From: Orbilia blumenaviensis
Taxonomy: Eukaryota; Ascomycota; Orbiliomycetes; Orbiliales; Orbiliaceae
Length of the DNA stretch: 64,000 nt
Direction: 5' to 3'
Assembly (NCBI GenBank): GCA_036872755.1
Contig: JAVHNS010000004.1
Span: forward strand, 2,914,001 to 2,978,000
A program made the position numbers and the translations under genes. Positions within the stretch are counted from its first letter, which is position 1. Every line of letters begins with the position of its first letter. Under the pieces are notes generated by a model, which did not search any database, had not been told where the DNA came from, and saw only the letters and a program-made list of their open reading frames with translations. Positions 11,064 through 22,496 of the stretch are shown here, in pieces.

Positions 11064-13974
11064 GCAGTTTTTTTATTCTATCGATTTGCCTTTTTGGGGT
11101 TGGGTAAACTCATCCCACAACTCAATCGACAAACCACTCCACCAGTAAATAAACCACCCAGGTAACGTTAGCCCTGGCATGCATAAGGAGCAATATATGC
11201 ATGGGTGTGTGATAACAGCCTATGTCGACGGCCCCGGCAGCCGTCCTTTTTGAACCAGGGGCTGCTCATGTCCATCTATGCGACGTTACACGGAGGACCC
11301 ACACCAATATGCTTGACGTCGAGTTATCCTCGTCGACAGGTAGTGCAGTGCAATGCACCTACGGATGTGGGGCAGAGCTGGCGCTAGACTATTCGAGTGT
11401 TGCAATTAGTTCTGAAGTCGAAGCCGATATTGCATTGCAAGTCTGAGAGAACTCTCCCAAACTTTTGGTACCCCCTCCCAGTCTCCTAGTTTTTCGGAGC
11501 GAATGATTTTCGAATTCGAAGGAATCCATATGAACACATCGAAAACGACGGCGATGCAATCAATGCTCGTCACAAACGTGCAAACGATGTGTTGCAGAAG
11601 TTCCCCAACCACATTGGCAATGCAATGCTACGTACTGAGAATATTGGTTCTGTGTTAGTTACCAAACTGCAGCCACTGATAATGCTCTGCCAATTATAAT
11701 AACCTTACTATACCAATGAGGGATTAACTAATGACTTCATATATATATATTCCGGGAACCAGGACCACAGCGAGCCTCGCGCACGAGAACTAGAACTTTG
11801 AAGCTTGAAAGTTTGGTTAGCTATAGCCAGCGTTAGTCAGCGTTCAAGCCAGCGAGTCGACCTCGTCATCTGAGGGTTTACGTTTATCGAGACCCCATAC
11901 GTAGTGTACCCTTACGCCACAATAAATAATATGCTGGTTTCTCGTAGTCAAATAGTTTAACATTCATAAATTCTAGACTCCTTAAGATCTAGCAATGATA
12001 TGCCAACCTGTGTAATTGTGGAATGAGGCAGCTAGCTTGCGGCTCTGGGATAAATCCCATGGTATAATAAGTTGATAAAGACTTCGCCTTCCAAACTTAA
12101 TAAAAAGCGAATCAGTTGCCGATACATTTACCGTAATATGTATAATTATATATAACAGAATCTAGAAATGCACCAGTCAGTCCTGCGACCAGGCTTTAAT
12201 ATCTCACGATAGAGAAAGAACATTTTCAATTTTCCAAGGGACCGATTAGTTATTTTAATACGTATACTTGAATGTTTTTTAGAAGAAATTTTTTGGGGGG
12301 TTTCAAGAGGACTACATTAGTTGACCATGACCAGAATATCTATTAAGTCTACCGTAGTTGCCATTAATGCTACTTATATTATCAAGGTCTTAAGATCTTG
12401 AGCCATCAAGTTTCTAACTAATCCAGCCGCTAAAATGTATTCTAGCTTAGCCACCTAAAGGTGCTTCATGGTCAATTGTGGCCCCACAGTTAGTTACATG
12501 TATATCCCATATCCTGCCAAATTCAAGATGTCCCCGAATGAACTAACCCTCGGTCTCGCCGACGAGACGCCCTGGAGAGTGGTTAGTTTCGGGATATTGA
12601 TATCTAATGAACAATCGAGACAATCCACCTCCACGCAAAGAAGGGGATCTTTCCTCGATATCCATCATTTATACATTATGGCATGCGCATGTCATAGCAT
12701 ATATCGATGCTCCACACATGCAACTACGAGCCTGAGGCAACCGTATTGCAAAGGATGGGGGATTGTTAAAGGTAGCGTCTATTACAAGGATCTATAGATC
12801 CAGTCGAGAAAATACACCAATTCTCAGCTCCGGGCGCCCAGGTTATGACCCAGGCTTTAGCCCTGCTGGTTACGGCCCACCCGAGTTATGATCAAAATCC
12901 AAATGGTCGCTTCCCCTCATTCCTCTCCTACCCTTTCCTTCTTTATTTCCTTTCCCCTGTGCTCTTCTTCTCTCCTCTCGTTTGAAATGGTATGCGCTAC
13001 ACCAAATTCTATAAGGTAGCCCCTTTTCTAAAATCACCGCCTTATACCCCGAATTCAGGGTTATCTACCCGGTCCAAGGCCTCGGGCCGATGTTGCCCAC
13101 TTTATGTATGAAACCGACGAAAGAATATTAGGATCATTATATCCTCATCATACGTGAGCTCAAGGTAAGAGGGGACCCGGGAGGCAGGTGGAGGGAACGC
13201 AGTTTTCTCCACGAGCGGCATGACGATAACAAAGCTCACTTTTCAGTTTGCACATCCATATACTACTGTATAAAAAAGCTGAGCGCTAAAATACTGAAAA
13301 TATTGACGGTCGAGCTCAGAGTCAGGAGTGAAATTAACGGAGATTTAGAGAAGAGAGGGGAGCAGAGCTTTGGATAAGCATGTTCTTCAAAACCAAAAGG
13401 GCGGCTAGGGGGCGTTTTATACGATATTGACATATGTCCAACAAAGCCTACGCATACAGACGCGTTAGTCATAACTGGTTATTTCAAGCGTCTGGTGGAT
13501 GAGATCTTAAGGAAGATCACTATATTGTTAGCTATATACCTATGGGGCAGGTTGATCAGATCGGACAAACCGACAGGAAGGAAAGCTCAAGGTCACGAGA
13601 TATGTACATTTGCATGGTGATACACTAAGTACACATCCAAATTACACCTGCAGAGCCTTCAAGCTCCACGGACAGTCTTAACTCCTAGCAAATATATAAT
13701 TTTTGGTATTATTGGATTACTTGGATTATTGGTGGCCTCCGTGTGTTGGGGGAGTTGGAAATTTACTCATCGGCCCGATGGATTATCTCGGCATCGGCCC
13801 GTTTTAATCCCTTTTGCCCAGCACCAGGATTGGTATTGTGGAAAGGCGACAAACAGCACACATCAAACAACACACACGGATCCCAGTCCTCGGCATGCAG
13901 GCATCTTGCCTTTTCGATGTCACACCGCGATCCACTCTTCCATCTGCTACCTACCAACGTCACCCACCATCATC
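11064..13974. other. Gene-poor region between tRNA-Tyr and the RED-like gene
   Basis: I find no supportable gene in these 2.9 kb. The sequence is AT-rich with many stop codons. The longest ORF (12468-12797, plus) has no recognisable features. The last few hundred bases, with the pyrimidine and CA-rich tract at about 13850-13970, are the promoter and leader of the downstream RED-like gene. Confidence 0.45.
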
Positions 13975-15569
13975 ATGGATAACTCCTTCTTCCGCAACCT
14001 TGTCAACAATACCCCGCGCGTAGACCGCTCCTCCGGGTCCACAGATGCAACCTCAACTTCTACTGCCGCGCCGCTTCTCGGCTCTCGCCAACGTTCCTCG
14101 ATCCCGATGACACCGTAGGTGAACCTCCCCTCCCTCCCTCTCTTCTACTCCGCTCCTAGTTTACTTTCACTGTGCTTTGCTTTCATTTCACCTCGTAGAC
14201 ATCCTTCTGTCCGATGATTTCTACTTCACTATGTCATGCATGATGCGAAGCAACATACTAACTGTCTTGGCTTCACGATAGTCGCTCCGTCACCGGTGGT
14301 ACAACATCCTTCGCACAACAAGCGGCAGCCTACCGTCTCCAGCAGAACCCACCAAAGGAAAAGAAATTTCGATCATCAGCCCCATTGGGGTCAAAACTCC
14401 CCCAGGGCTACGTCGATCGTACGAAACTACGCGATGACGAGGATGATACAGGTTCTACAGATGCGGAACGGCGGATGGCGGCGCTGATGAAATTGGTTGA
14501 AGAGGGGAGCTTGACGAGAGAGGAAGCAATAGAGCAAAGCAAGGCGTTTGGGGGGGATGCGGGGAGTACGCATTTAGTCAAGGGTTTGGATTTCAAATTG
14601 CTTGAGAGGGCGAGGAAGGGGGAGGATGTGCTGTCCGGGAAGAAGCAGGATGATGAGGAAGCTCTGGATGAAGAGGATATAGAAGACGAGTTGGATCAGG
14701 CGTTAGAGAAGAAGGTAGAGAGCGTAAAGAGGCAAAAGAAGGAGGAGGTTGATGAAGACGACGACGAGCCAAAAAAGAAGACAAGAGCGGAGATTTTGGC
14801 TGAGTGGAAGAAGAGTAGGGAAGAGGCAGCGGCAAAGAAAGTGGCCGAGAGTTCACTAGGATCGAAGTTCAAAAAATTCGGGGAAAAGGAGAAGAAGGTG
14901 AAGGTGAAGGTTGCGAAGGAGGAGAAATCTTCAAAAGACGCTGCACCTGGGAAGAAAAGGAAACGGGAACATGACGAGGCGTCGAAAGACAAACCCCTAG
15001 GGAATGGCATAGTTTTGGGCATGCTGCCGCCTGAGCTACCGTCCACCAAGGCTGCTTCTGCGGGGAAGGATGAGGACCAGGACATGAACATATTTGATGA
15101 TGCTCCTGACGACTATGATCCCCTAGCAGGTCTGGCGGATAGTGATGACTCCGAGTCCGAGGACGGGGAGGTGGAAGACAAGGCATCGAAGAAAGAAGAA
15201 ACGCAAGAAGGCATGCCTCCGCCTCCGCCGCCTACCCGACCTCGAAATTATTTTGCCACATCATCGAAAGATGTCAACGTGTCAACTGAATCAATATCAT
15301 CCAAACCGCTCAGCGGCCAAGATCTCGCAAACACAATGGAATTATCTGCAGCGATCAAGAAGGCCGCTCAAATGAGGGAGTTATCGAAGGCAGATCTTGA
15401 CGACGAGGAAGCAAAGAAGGCGGCAAAGCATAAAGCCATGTTGCAATCTTCTAGTAGAGACGACGAAGATGTGGACATGGGATTCGGCGGAAGTCGAACG
15501 TTTGGGGATGACGACGACGACGATCTCGGAGTCACAAAGAAGAAGAAGAGGGGTAAGAAGAATGCATAG
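13975..15569 (+). CDS. RED/IK-like spliceosomal protein
   Basis: Nuclear, highly charged protein of the RED (IK) family, a component of the activated B spliceosome that acts with SMU1. Two exons (13975-14114 and 14282-15569) encode 475 aa. The diagnostic RED_N motif THLVKGLDFKLLERAR lies in the first third, after a segment with GYVDRTKLRDD. This is followed by long Glu/Lys-rich, probably coiled-coil stretches, a Pro-rich patch and a C-terminal Asp run with a basic KKKKRGKK tail that can serve as a nuclear signal. The exon 1 donor GTAGGT and the acceptor before TCGCTCC restore the frame in a conserved-looking segment. Metazoan RED is somewhat longer and has RE/RD repeats, which are missing here. 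The fungal orthologue is recognised mainly from the N-terminal motif. Confidence 0.8.
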
Positions 15570-18566
15570 GAAATTGAGCATGTGGTTGTGTACGATAGAT
15601 GACTGTAAGATATTATGACGAATATGCAAGCGATTTGGGTCGAACTTCAAAGACTGCGGCCTTTAGACTACTTCGAACGGCGGTTTGGATCGGAAATTCG
15701 GTGGATGCTATTGTATGAGAAGGGTTTAGGTTAGTCTCGTAAACCAGCCTCCAAGAAGTGGCCCGGCTTAGGTTGGCGGTCTTATCCCGAAAGCTCCCTC
15801 GATCGAACTCAATTCGCATCTAGGGTTGCGTGGACGCACCCTACAAAACTTCCATTTATATCCCGTATTAATAGGCGCCTTTATTCCTTTTAGCATATAT
15901 TTTTAGATAAAATCTTCGAAATGACAGCTCAAGGACCGCCCAAGGCGCACCTACCAACATGCTGCCAGGATTGATGCTGTCAAACCCAACTTCATGAAAA
16001 CGAGGGATTTGGTCTACAAGTAAAGATTAAGTATTATTTCTCACTTGAAGTATGCGGTCCAACATCAAAGTATCGTTATTACCTAAGCCAATGGGTTTCC
16101 CATGTCCTGACGGATAGGGATCTGGAAGAATAACATTAGGCTACCCCGTTCTTGCGCAGGTTACTTGCCATATACTTGCGGGTAGATGTTGACAGGCTCA
16201 CGGCCATGACACCCTCATTTGTTGGTTTGATGCGGGATGGTGACAAGGATTTCACGTCCTAGGCCTCTTTGGAATAGGTGCGGGCTGACAACTTTTCGGC
16301 CTACGCTTTTCAGCCAATAGACGTCTACAGACCTGCTCGAGGTGGTAAGGCACCGTTCCTGGCCTTCGATGGTTAGCTAGCGTCGACGATCGCAATGCTG
16401 ATACAAGCAATCCGGCAGATTTATTGTCTCATACGCCCCGGAATTTACTGCATCAAACTTGCCAACATGTTGCTCTCGCCCTGTACTTGTTGGCCACTTT
16501 TCAATACAAAACCACTTTTTTATATTATACAATTATATTCATATGATATTAAGACATACAAGATTTATTTCAGCTCGTTTTCTTAGTGTCTCCTGTAAGC
16601 CCCTTCAATCCCTTCCCCCTCAAACCCGTCCATCGGCTTGCCGCCGAGGCCCTATTCCCCAATGTTTCTGACCAGATGCAGAGGTAGCCATGCAGCTCGC
16701 TTGATACGGGTGCATGCATGATGCACCTGCGGAATGTGTTATACGGCCCGTTGGTAAGGAGGGTACCTTGACTATGGCGGAGTATCTGCTTGGCACATAA
16801 GTACATGTACCAAAGTCAGAGCGAAAAATCAACAGCGACAGCGAGAATGGAATACGTACTACGAGCGGCTGAATCTTTCCCTGGGGTGTTACATATCAAT
16901 TCCGGGATTGTCTGAATAAAGTTTCTTTCTTTCTTTTTTTTTTTTTTTATTTCTTTCTACCCTTCCGTGAAGGGTTCCCCGCTTTTTCGGTTTCGAATTT
17001 TCTGCGCCAGATGCACTCTTGCTTGCGTGATTGATCTCGTTAGCGGCCCTAGTGGAATGAGAAATACCTTCTTGGGGCGAGGACGGATTCAGGATCCGCC
17101 AGATCTTGAGCCGCCGCAGTACACTAATATCACTAGTAATCGCGCGAGAATTCATGATTTAGGATACTGTACGGTTAGTTAAATATAGTTGGTAGCAACA
17201 TTCGCTTCTTAATCATATACGTGCCCTGCGATATATCGATATTCATATTTCAGCTACTTCTATGCTTTGGTACAGCATACGCATGTTACAACCACGGATA
17301 TTTTCAAGACCTTGTAACTCTGATTGAAAATGTAGCGCATTGACATCATGGGGGGCCATGATCGGAGGCCAAGCTGATCCCAGTATCGCTACCACATATT
17401 ACGGCTTGCATATTCAACTGCCCCGCTGTTTAGTGACTGATGTACAAAACTAGTCTTCATGCAGCAGCCTGCATGCCTATATGTTGTGTCCTCCCGATCA
17501 GAATGCGCTGTTGGCTTGGCCGACCCTCGTCGTATCAAGGTTTTAATGGGACAATTCATAAGAAATACATATGTATCCAATCACAAACAAGATCGGAGCA
17601 TGCTTTCTGGGCTTTAACCTCTTTTATCTCACAATTGGCTCTATAGACTATACTCTCAAAATTTCCCTACATTCTGCTACCCTTCTTAAGGCACAGTGGA
17701 ATCTTTAATTCCGCTTTCATATGAATTCATATGATTTGCATCCAGTGGCCAAATAGTTTAAGCCGGGGGAACTAGACCGTCGAATCGCCACCCTTCCTGT
17801 TTCAAATATATCTCGCCTAGCTAGGTCCTACTAGTATATAGGCCTAATTGACATATGTATGTTTATTAAGCGGTCTACCCCGCAACTTTGTGTACCACAT
17901 GTGCACAGGCTCCCGATTGTGCATGAAACCAGGAGCTAGTTACGGTTGCGTACCGAGTGCGATTGATCGATCTGCTGTAAAATCCGTGTTATATTTCTAC
18001 GCGGGTCCCGACGCGGTATAGCCTGAGGATGCCGATTATCCCTTGTATAGACTCTGCATGTCTGAGTGCGACTTTCCTCCTGGCCAATGCGTCCCCCGCA
18101 GCTGACTAAGTAGTTGGCACTAAACTATTGAGGGGCTAGTCTCCTTGATCAATTGAACGGCAATTCCTTTTAGGGGTCCGACCAACCAGGCCGGCCTGCA
18201 TGTCAACGGGCCGGAGCGCCTTTCAACTGGGCCGGTGTCTTCATTAGGAGCCCAGCCTGCCCTTCTTATGTCTACTTACATGCGGGGTAAAATATCAACA
18301 TGCAGATGGAATTAAACCCTTCTATTCCTATTTTGTCAAGTTCTTTTTTCAAAAGGATATTTGAGGCGGAGGTTTGCAATCGATGATATTGCCTGTTAAG
18401 CTCTTTCGTGGGTAATCGTAAAAGTAATATAGTTGATCATGACGAATGCTTTGGCCTTTGAGCGATTTAGCACGGGGCAACGCCTATTCCTGCAGCGTCG
18501 ACGAGGATGGAGCTTGCATGCGGTTGGTTGGTTAAGGTTTATCAAATCCCATTCAGTTGATCCGTA

Positions 18567-18628
<62 letters not shown>

Positions 18629-18957
18629 TGTGTAACGACAACAGGTTCCAATTTGACTTGCTCTCGGCTTTTGAAATGTGTATGTACGTGTATAGATTGA
18701 TCTGTAGACGGCATTTACCTTGCGAGACCGGAGAACATTGTCATGCCGTTATGAGTACTAGCCAGTGGATTCCGAAAGTTGCCTAGGTAGTTGTAGAGGC
18801 ATCGTGTAAGGAAGGAAGGAGTTCCCGTCCAGACTTCAGTTGCAATTGTGCATGCCGTGCTACTTGGCTCGTCGAAGTTCGTATTACCTTGGCCAGCACT
18901 GGGGTCCCGACATTCAGATATTTGCAAGCTGGATAGTTGGATAGGCGTCGAGAAAAA
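15570..18957. other. Gene-poor region between RED-like gene and lectin
   Basis: About 3.4 kb without a convincing gene. It contains a T-rich tract at about 16920-16950, a (TG)n microsatellite at 18570-18634 and many short AT-rich segments. ORFs overlapping the TG repeat (CVCVCV or THTHTH products) are repeat artefacts. The last several hundred bases belong to the lectin promoter. Confidence 0.45.
18570..18634 (+). repeat. (TG)n dinucleotide microsatellite
   Basis: About 32 TG units with one TA interruption near 18621. It is a potential Z-DNA-forming and length-variable locus, about 330 nt upstream of the lectin TATA box. Confidence 0.95.
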
Positions 18958-18958
18958 G

Positions 18959-18965
18959 TATAAAA
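18959..18965 (+). promoter_or_regulatory. TATA box of the lectin gene
   Basis: TATAAAA followed by GGGG, the strongest TATA element I saw in the window, about 213 nt before the lectin ATG. It is followed about 25-50 nt downstream by a CT-rich initiator-like stretch (CTCCTATCTCAATTTCCTCC). The arrangement is typical of strongly expressed, regulated fungal genes. Confidence 0.65.
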
Positions 18966-19171
18966 GGGGTCGATAATGTCCCTCCTATCTCAATTTCCTC
19001 CCCATCCTCATCAGCAACAAGCCAGCAGCCTCTCAATAGCCTTCAAGAACCTACAAATATATATATCAAAAGTCCTTTACTTCCAAATAAACCATCAAGT
19101 CAGCCCTCTCTTCCGAAAAGCTTTAGCTTTTACAGAAACAGATTGCAATTTTGCTAACAATCCCAAATAGA

Positions 19172-19609
19172 ATGTCCTACTCCATCAAAGTCCGTGTCTA
19201 CCAAACCAACGAGAACGCCTTCTTCCGCGTCATCGAGAAGGGTGTCTGGAACTACGCCAACGGCGGCACCTGGACTGAACAAGACGACACTCTCCTTCTC
19301 ACCATGGGAGGCAGCGGTACCTCTGGTATCCTCCGCTTCCAGACTGAGCAAGGAAAGGAAGCCTTCTTCATTGCCATGGGCGTCCATAACTACAAGCCAT
19401 GGCTCGACATCATCACTGGCCTCGGTGACAATGTCACCGGTGTCGGCGCCCTCCCAGAATACTACAACAATACCAACCCAGAACGTGTCAAGTCCCGTGA
19501 GGCTCAGCGCACCAGCCAGTCTATCCTCAACATTGATCACCGCACTATTGCTGCTCACTACAAGGTCCATGAAGGCCACAACCTTGAGCTCAACATTGTC
19601 CTTGGTTAA
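19172..19609 (+). CDS. Fungal fruit-body-type lectin (AOL/ABL family)
   Basis: Single-exon, 145-residue cytosolic lectin without signal peptide. The whole chain matches the fungal fruit body lectin family (Agaricus bisporus lectin, Xerocomus lectin, Arthrobotrys oligospora lectin), an actinoporin-like beta-sandwich that binds Gal-GalNAc (T antigen) and GlcNAc-ended glycans. Visible family blocks are the N-terminal YSIKVRVYQTN, VWNYANGGTW, LTMGGSGTSGILRF and GVHNYKPWLDI, with YYNN later. Members are abundant storage or defence proteins, and several are toxic to nematodes or insects when ingested. The ATG chosen starts the family N-terminus; an upstream in-frame TTG is not used. It lacks introns and has a strong TATA box, consistent with high expression. 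It precedes THOC7 in the same orientation without a functional link. Family assignment is sure; the biological target is inferred. Confidence 0.93.
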   Translation: MSYSIKVRVYQTNENAFFRVIEKGVWNYANGGTWTEQDDTLLLTMGGSGTSGILRFQTEQGKEAFFIAMGVHNYKPWLDIITGLGDNVTGVGALPEYYNNTNPERVKSREAQRTSQSILNIDHRTIAAHYKVHEGHNLELNIVLG

Positions 19610-20305
19610 ATTTAACTAGCATTACCCTGCCTGCTTAGCTAGCTAAATGTCCCGAGGATAGGGAGTGGGAGAAAGTTGTTGAATAGGGAGGTTTTGACAA
19701 AAGATCCTACTTTGGAGATAGCTTTCCTTTCTTCATTCTCTATATTTTCCAACAATCCTGTTTTATATCAGATAGGAAACATTGAGGTCTTGAAATAAAA
19801 AAAATCATCAACCAACAAACTTCTCAAAAATCTAGATAAATTGCAATGTGCTAAGAAACATCTGTATAAATGCCTGACTGATAGGTTGGGATCTTAATAA
19901 CCCGTACCGCCCTACACCAAAAATTGTGTTGTTTTTGGCGAAGCCTTAATAAATCATTGCGTTAGACTTTTGATTTTTGCAAACTATTTAGCAGTAATAT
20001 AGTAAATTGTTTAATTTGTCAATACAGTTCAGTTTAAGCCTGTACTAAATCAAGTTTAAGTACTACGAAACTAGGGTTTAAGTACGGCGAAGCGCAGCGG
20101 AGCCGTCCCAGTTGTAATGTGCTAAGACTTAACGTGTTGCAAAGGTGTGTTGTTTTCACAGAATACAACATTTATGATAAGCGAGTATTACATAAGCAGC
20201 CGCATTTCGCGAAACACCAGCCGCCTTGTGGTCTGGCGACTGCAAGGCCATATACAATATCATCACAAACCGATAACCACTAACCTTCATCATAGCGTAT
20301 TCGCA
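19610..20305. other. Intergenic region with flanking 16-nt direct repeats
   Basis: This is the lectin 3' UTR and THOC7 upstream region. Two copies of a 16-nt sequence (TTGYAATGTGCTAAGA, 19841-19856 and 20112-20127) bracket 255 bp. That interval holds three GTTTAAG-type motifs (about 20029, 20053 and 20073) and two GGCGAAGC motifs. No coding potential is seen. Confidence 0.5.
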
Positions 20306-21624
20306 ATGGCTTTAGTGCCCCAGCCACCCATCTTCGACGACAAAAGGGAGTTCGACGAAGGCTAGTCTCCCGCCCACCTTCCACCTTTTAATCACTGGTC
20401 ATGCCCAATACTAACAGACTCCAACAACAGAGGCTCTCATCAAATCCCGTCTAATAACTCTCGAAGTCAAAACCCTAACCCGCGTCCAAAGACGTTGCAA
20501 CACTGTCGTAAATACCGAAAATGTACTTGTCGACATACTCAAGGCTGCCAAAGATGACACAAACGTGGAAATGACGGATGCGCCCACCGATGACAGTGCT
20601 ACCGTGCCTCCAGAAGCTACAGAGCCAAAACCAGAGCCGACACAGCAGGAGAAAGTTGAGGCTGCAGCAGATAAGCTGGTGGAAGATATTCTACTAGACT
20701 TTGCGCCGTTGGAAGAGGCTTTGATGCGGTTGCAGCTACTCACGGCTGCAAATCGGAAAGAGGTGGCAAGATATGAGCAGAAGAAGATGCAAATAGGTGC
20801 GGTAGCAAGCATACTCTTAGCATACAGGGTCAGAGATCTAATCTTGAATAATTGCGCAATTTACAGAACAAGCATCCCAAAAAGCTCGAAGCGAAATGAT
20901 CGAACTCAATGCCTCACTCAGCGAAGCCCAACAGCTGAAACAACATAAACTGGAATACGACGTTATCGCTACAGAAATAACAAGCTCCCCAAATAGCCAG
21001 AAGACACGGCAGGCACAGTATGATAGTATCAACAGGCTAAACGCCGAAATCGACGCGTTAGAACGGGAGAAGGCGGATTACGGGAAGGTCTGGGCTGCTC
21101 GGAGGGGGCAGTTTGGTGCTATTGTGGATGCGTTGATGGGGATGCAGGCGCAGATCCAAGAGGATAAGGAGGAACAGGAGAGAAGGGAGGGATTGGATGA
21201 GGATGAGGATGATGGAGATAAACCGGCAGATGGTGAAGGGAAGGAAGGGAAGCCTGAAGATACCGCGGCGCAGACCGGTGCATCTACGGCAGAAGGAAAG
21301 ACCTCGGAAAAGGGAGCAAAGGAAGAAAGCGATATTGCTATGGAGGACACGCCGATGGAAGAAGGAGAGCACGTTAGCACAAGAGATCAATCACATGCAA
21401 CATCACCCCGGATCGAAGACGATGATGAGATCGAAGAAGGCGAGGAGCCAGAGGAGAGCGAGGAAGTAACCAGAGAAGGATCAATCGCGCCGACCCCAGC
21501 GGCGCATGACGCTTCATTCGAAGAAATGGAAACCGATGACCGACCCCCGGATGGTGATGATGATGAAATGGAAGACGAGGGCGCTATCGAAGAGCCTCGT
21601 ACTCGTGACTCTCAGGGATTATAA
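20306..21624 (+). CDS. THO complex subunit 7 (THOC7/Mft1-like)
   Basis: Subunit of the nuclear THO/TREX complex, which couples transcription to mRNA packaging and export. Exons 20306-20360, 20431-20796 and 20867-21624 give 392 aa. The N-terminal half carries the family core: FDEEALIKSRLITLE, RVQRRCNTVV, then a helical region (EMIELNASLSEAQQ, YDVIATEITSSPNSQKT, INRLNAEIDALEREKADY) that forms the coiled coil pairing with THOC5. The C-terminal third is a disordered acidic tail rich in Glu/Asp, common in fungal orthologues. Intron 1 uses a GC donor (AAG|GCTAGT) with branch point TACTAAC and acceptor CAACAG; only this choice gives the expected DEEAL junction. Intron 2 is GTGCGG...ACAG. The two introns are each 70 nt. 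Confidence 0.85.
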
Positions 21625-22496
21625 TCTTAAATTACCTAGAGCATATTTCCTATGATTAATGATGCCCGCCTTTCCGGCCTATGTATTATTAGTATCTTTA
21701 GACTACTCTTGTGCATCTGTATTTATAAGTTAGGGACAGATACAGCAGCATATTAACATTTGAAACCCTGGCATGTTCGAATATGTATGATCAAATCCAT
21801 TCCAGAGCCTCATACGAGCTATTAATCACAAACCAGAAACAACTTCTAATCGCACACTAATTGAACAAGAATCCTCCAGCTTCAAATCTTCCTATTTCTG
21901 GCATACACATAGATGGAAATGCGCTGTGCATTCAACAAACCCATCTTGTGAAATAGATAACATTGAAAAGATAAAAATATGTATAAAAATAAATAAAGTT
22001 AAATTACCAGGGTTATGTATCCTCCCTTCCAGGTGCTCGTGTATCCACTCTCATCGGCCCCCCTGGTCATCTTGATCAATCAAATATGCATAGTCTTGTT
22101 AATTTAGCTGCTTGATACCGTGATGCCAACAACCACACAAAATTGTCAACGATCAACGTATATTTCGATTACTTTAATCAAGGGATACAGCTGATATACA
22201 AAATTAGACGGGTTCTTGTTCAATAAAACCCGCAAAGAATTGTATTGGAACGTAAGTTTGGGTACGTGTATAACTTGAACACCATATTGGTATCTAAATA
22301 TCAATCCCGGGTGGTACATATAAGGCCCATGAAGTTATTATCACATTAATATAATTATTAAAATTAAATACTGTTCGATCCCTTTGCTAAAATGGACAAA
22401 GAAACAATTGAACAGAGAGCTAACTCGCACGCCATACATGTAACCCTTAGAGGTATATTACGTATCTCTCAGAATATTCACCACCCCTTCCCCAGA
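21625..22496. other. Convergent intergenic region
   Basis: AT-rich sequence between the 3' ends of THOC7 and the orphan 463-residue gene. It looks like two 3' UTRs back to back. I see no gene or RNA in it. Confidence 0.45.

Noticed and set aside
12700..12890. Short open stretch ending in GYDPGFSPAGYGPPEL
   Set aside because: Looked like a Gly/Pro/Tyr-rich protein tail, but the frame is open for only about 50 codons, has no start or splice context, and no partner exons were found.
18396..18786. ORFs on both strands with THTHTH or CVCVCV runs
   Set aside because: Artefacts of the (TG)n microsatellite.
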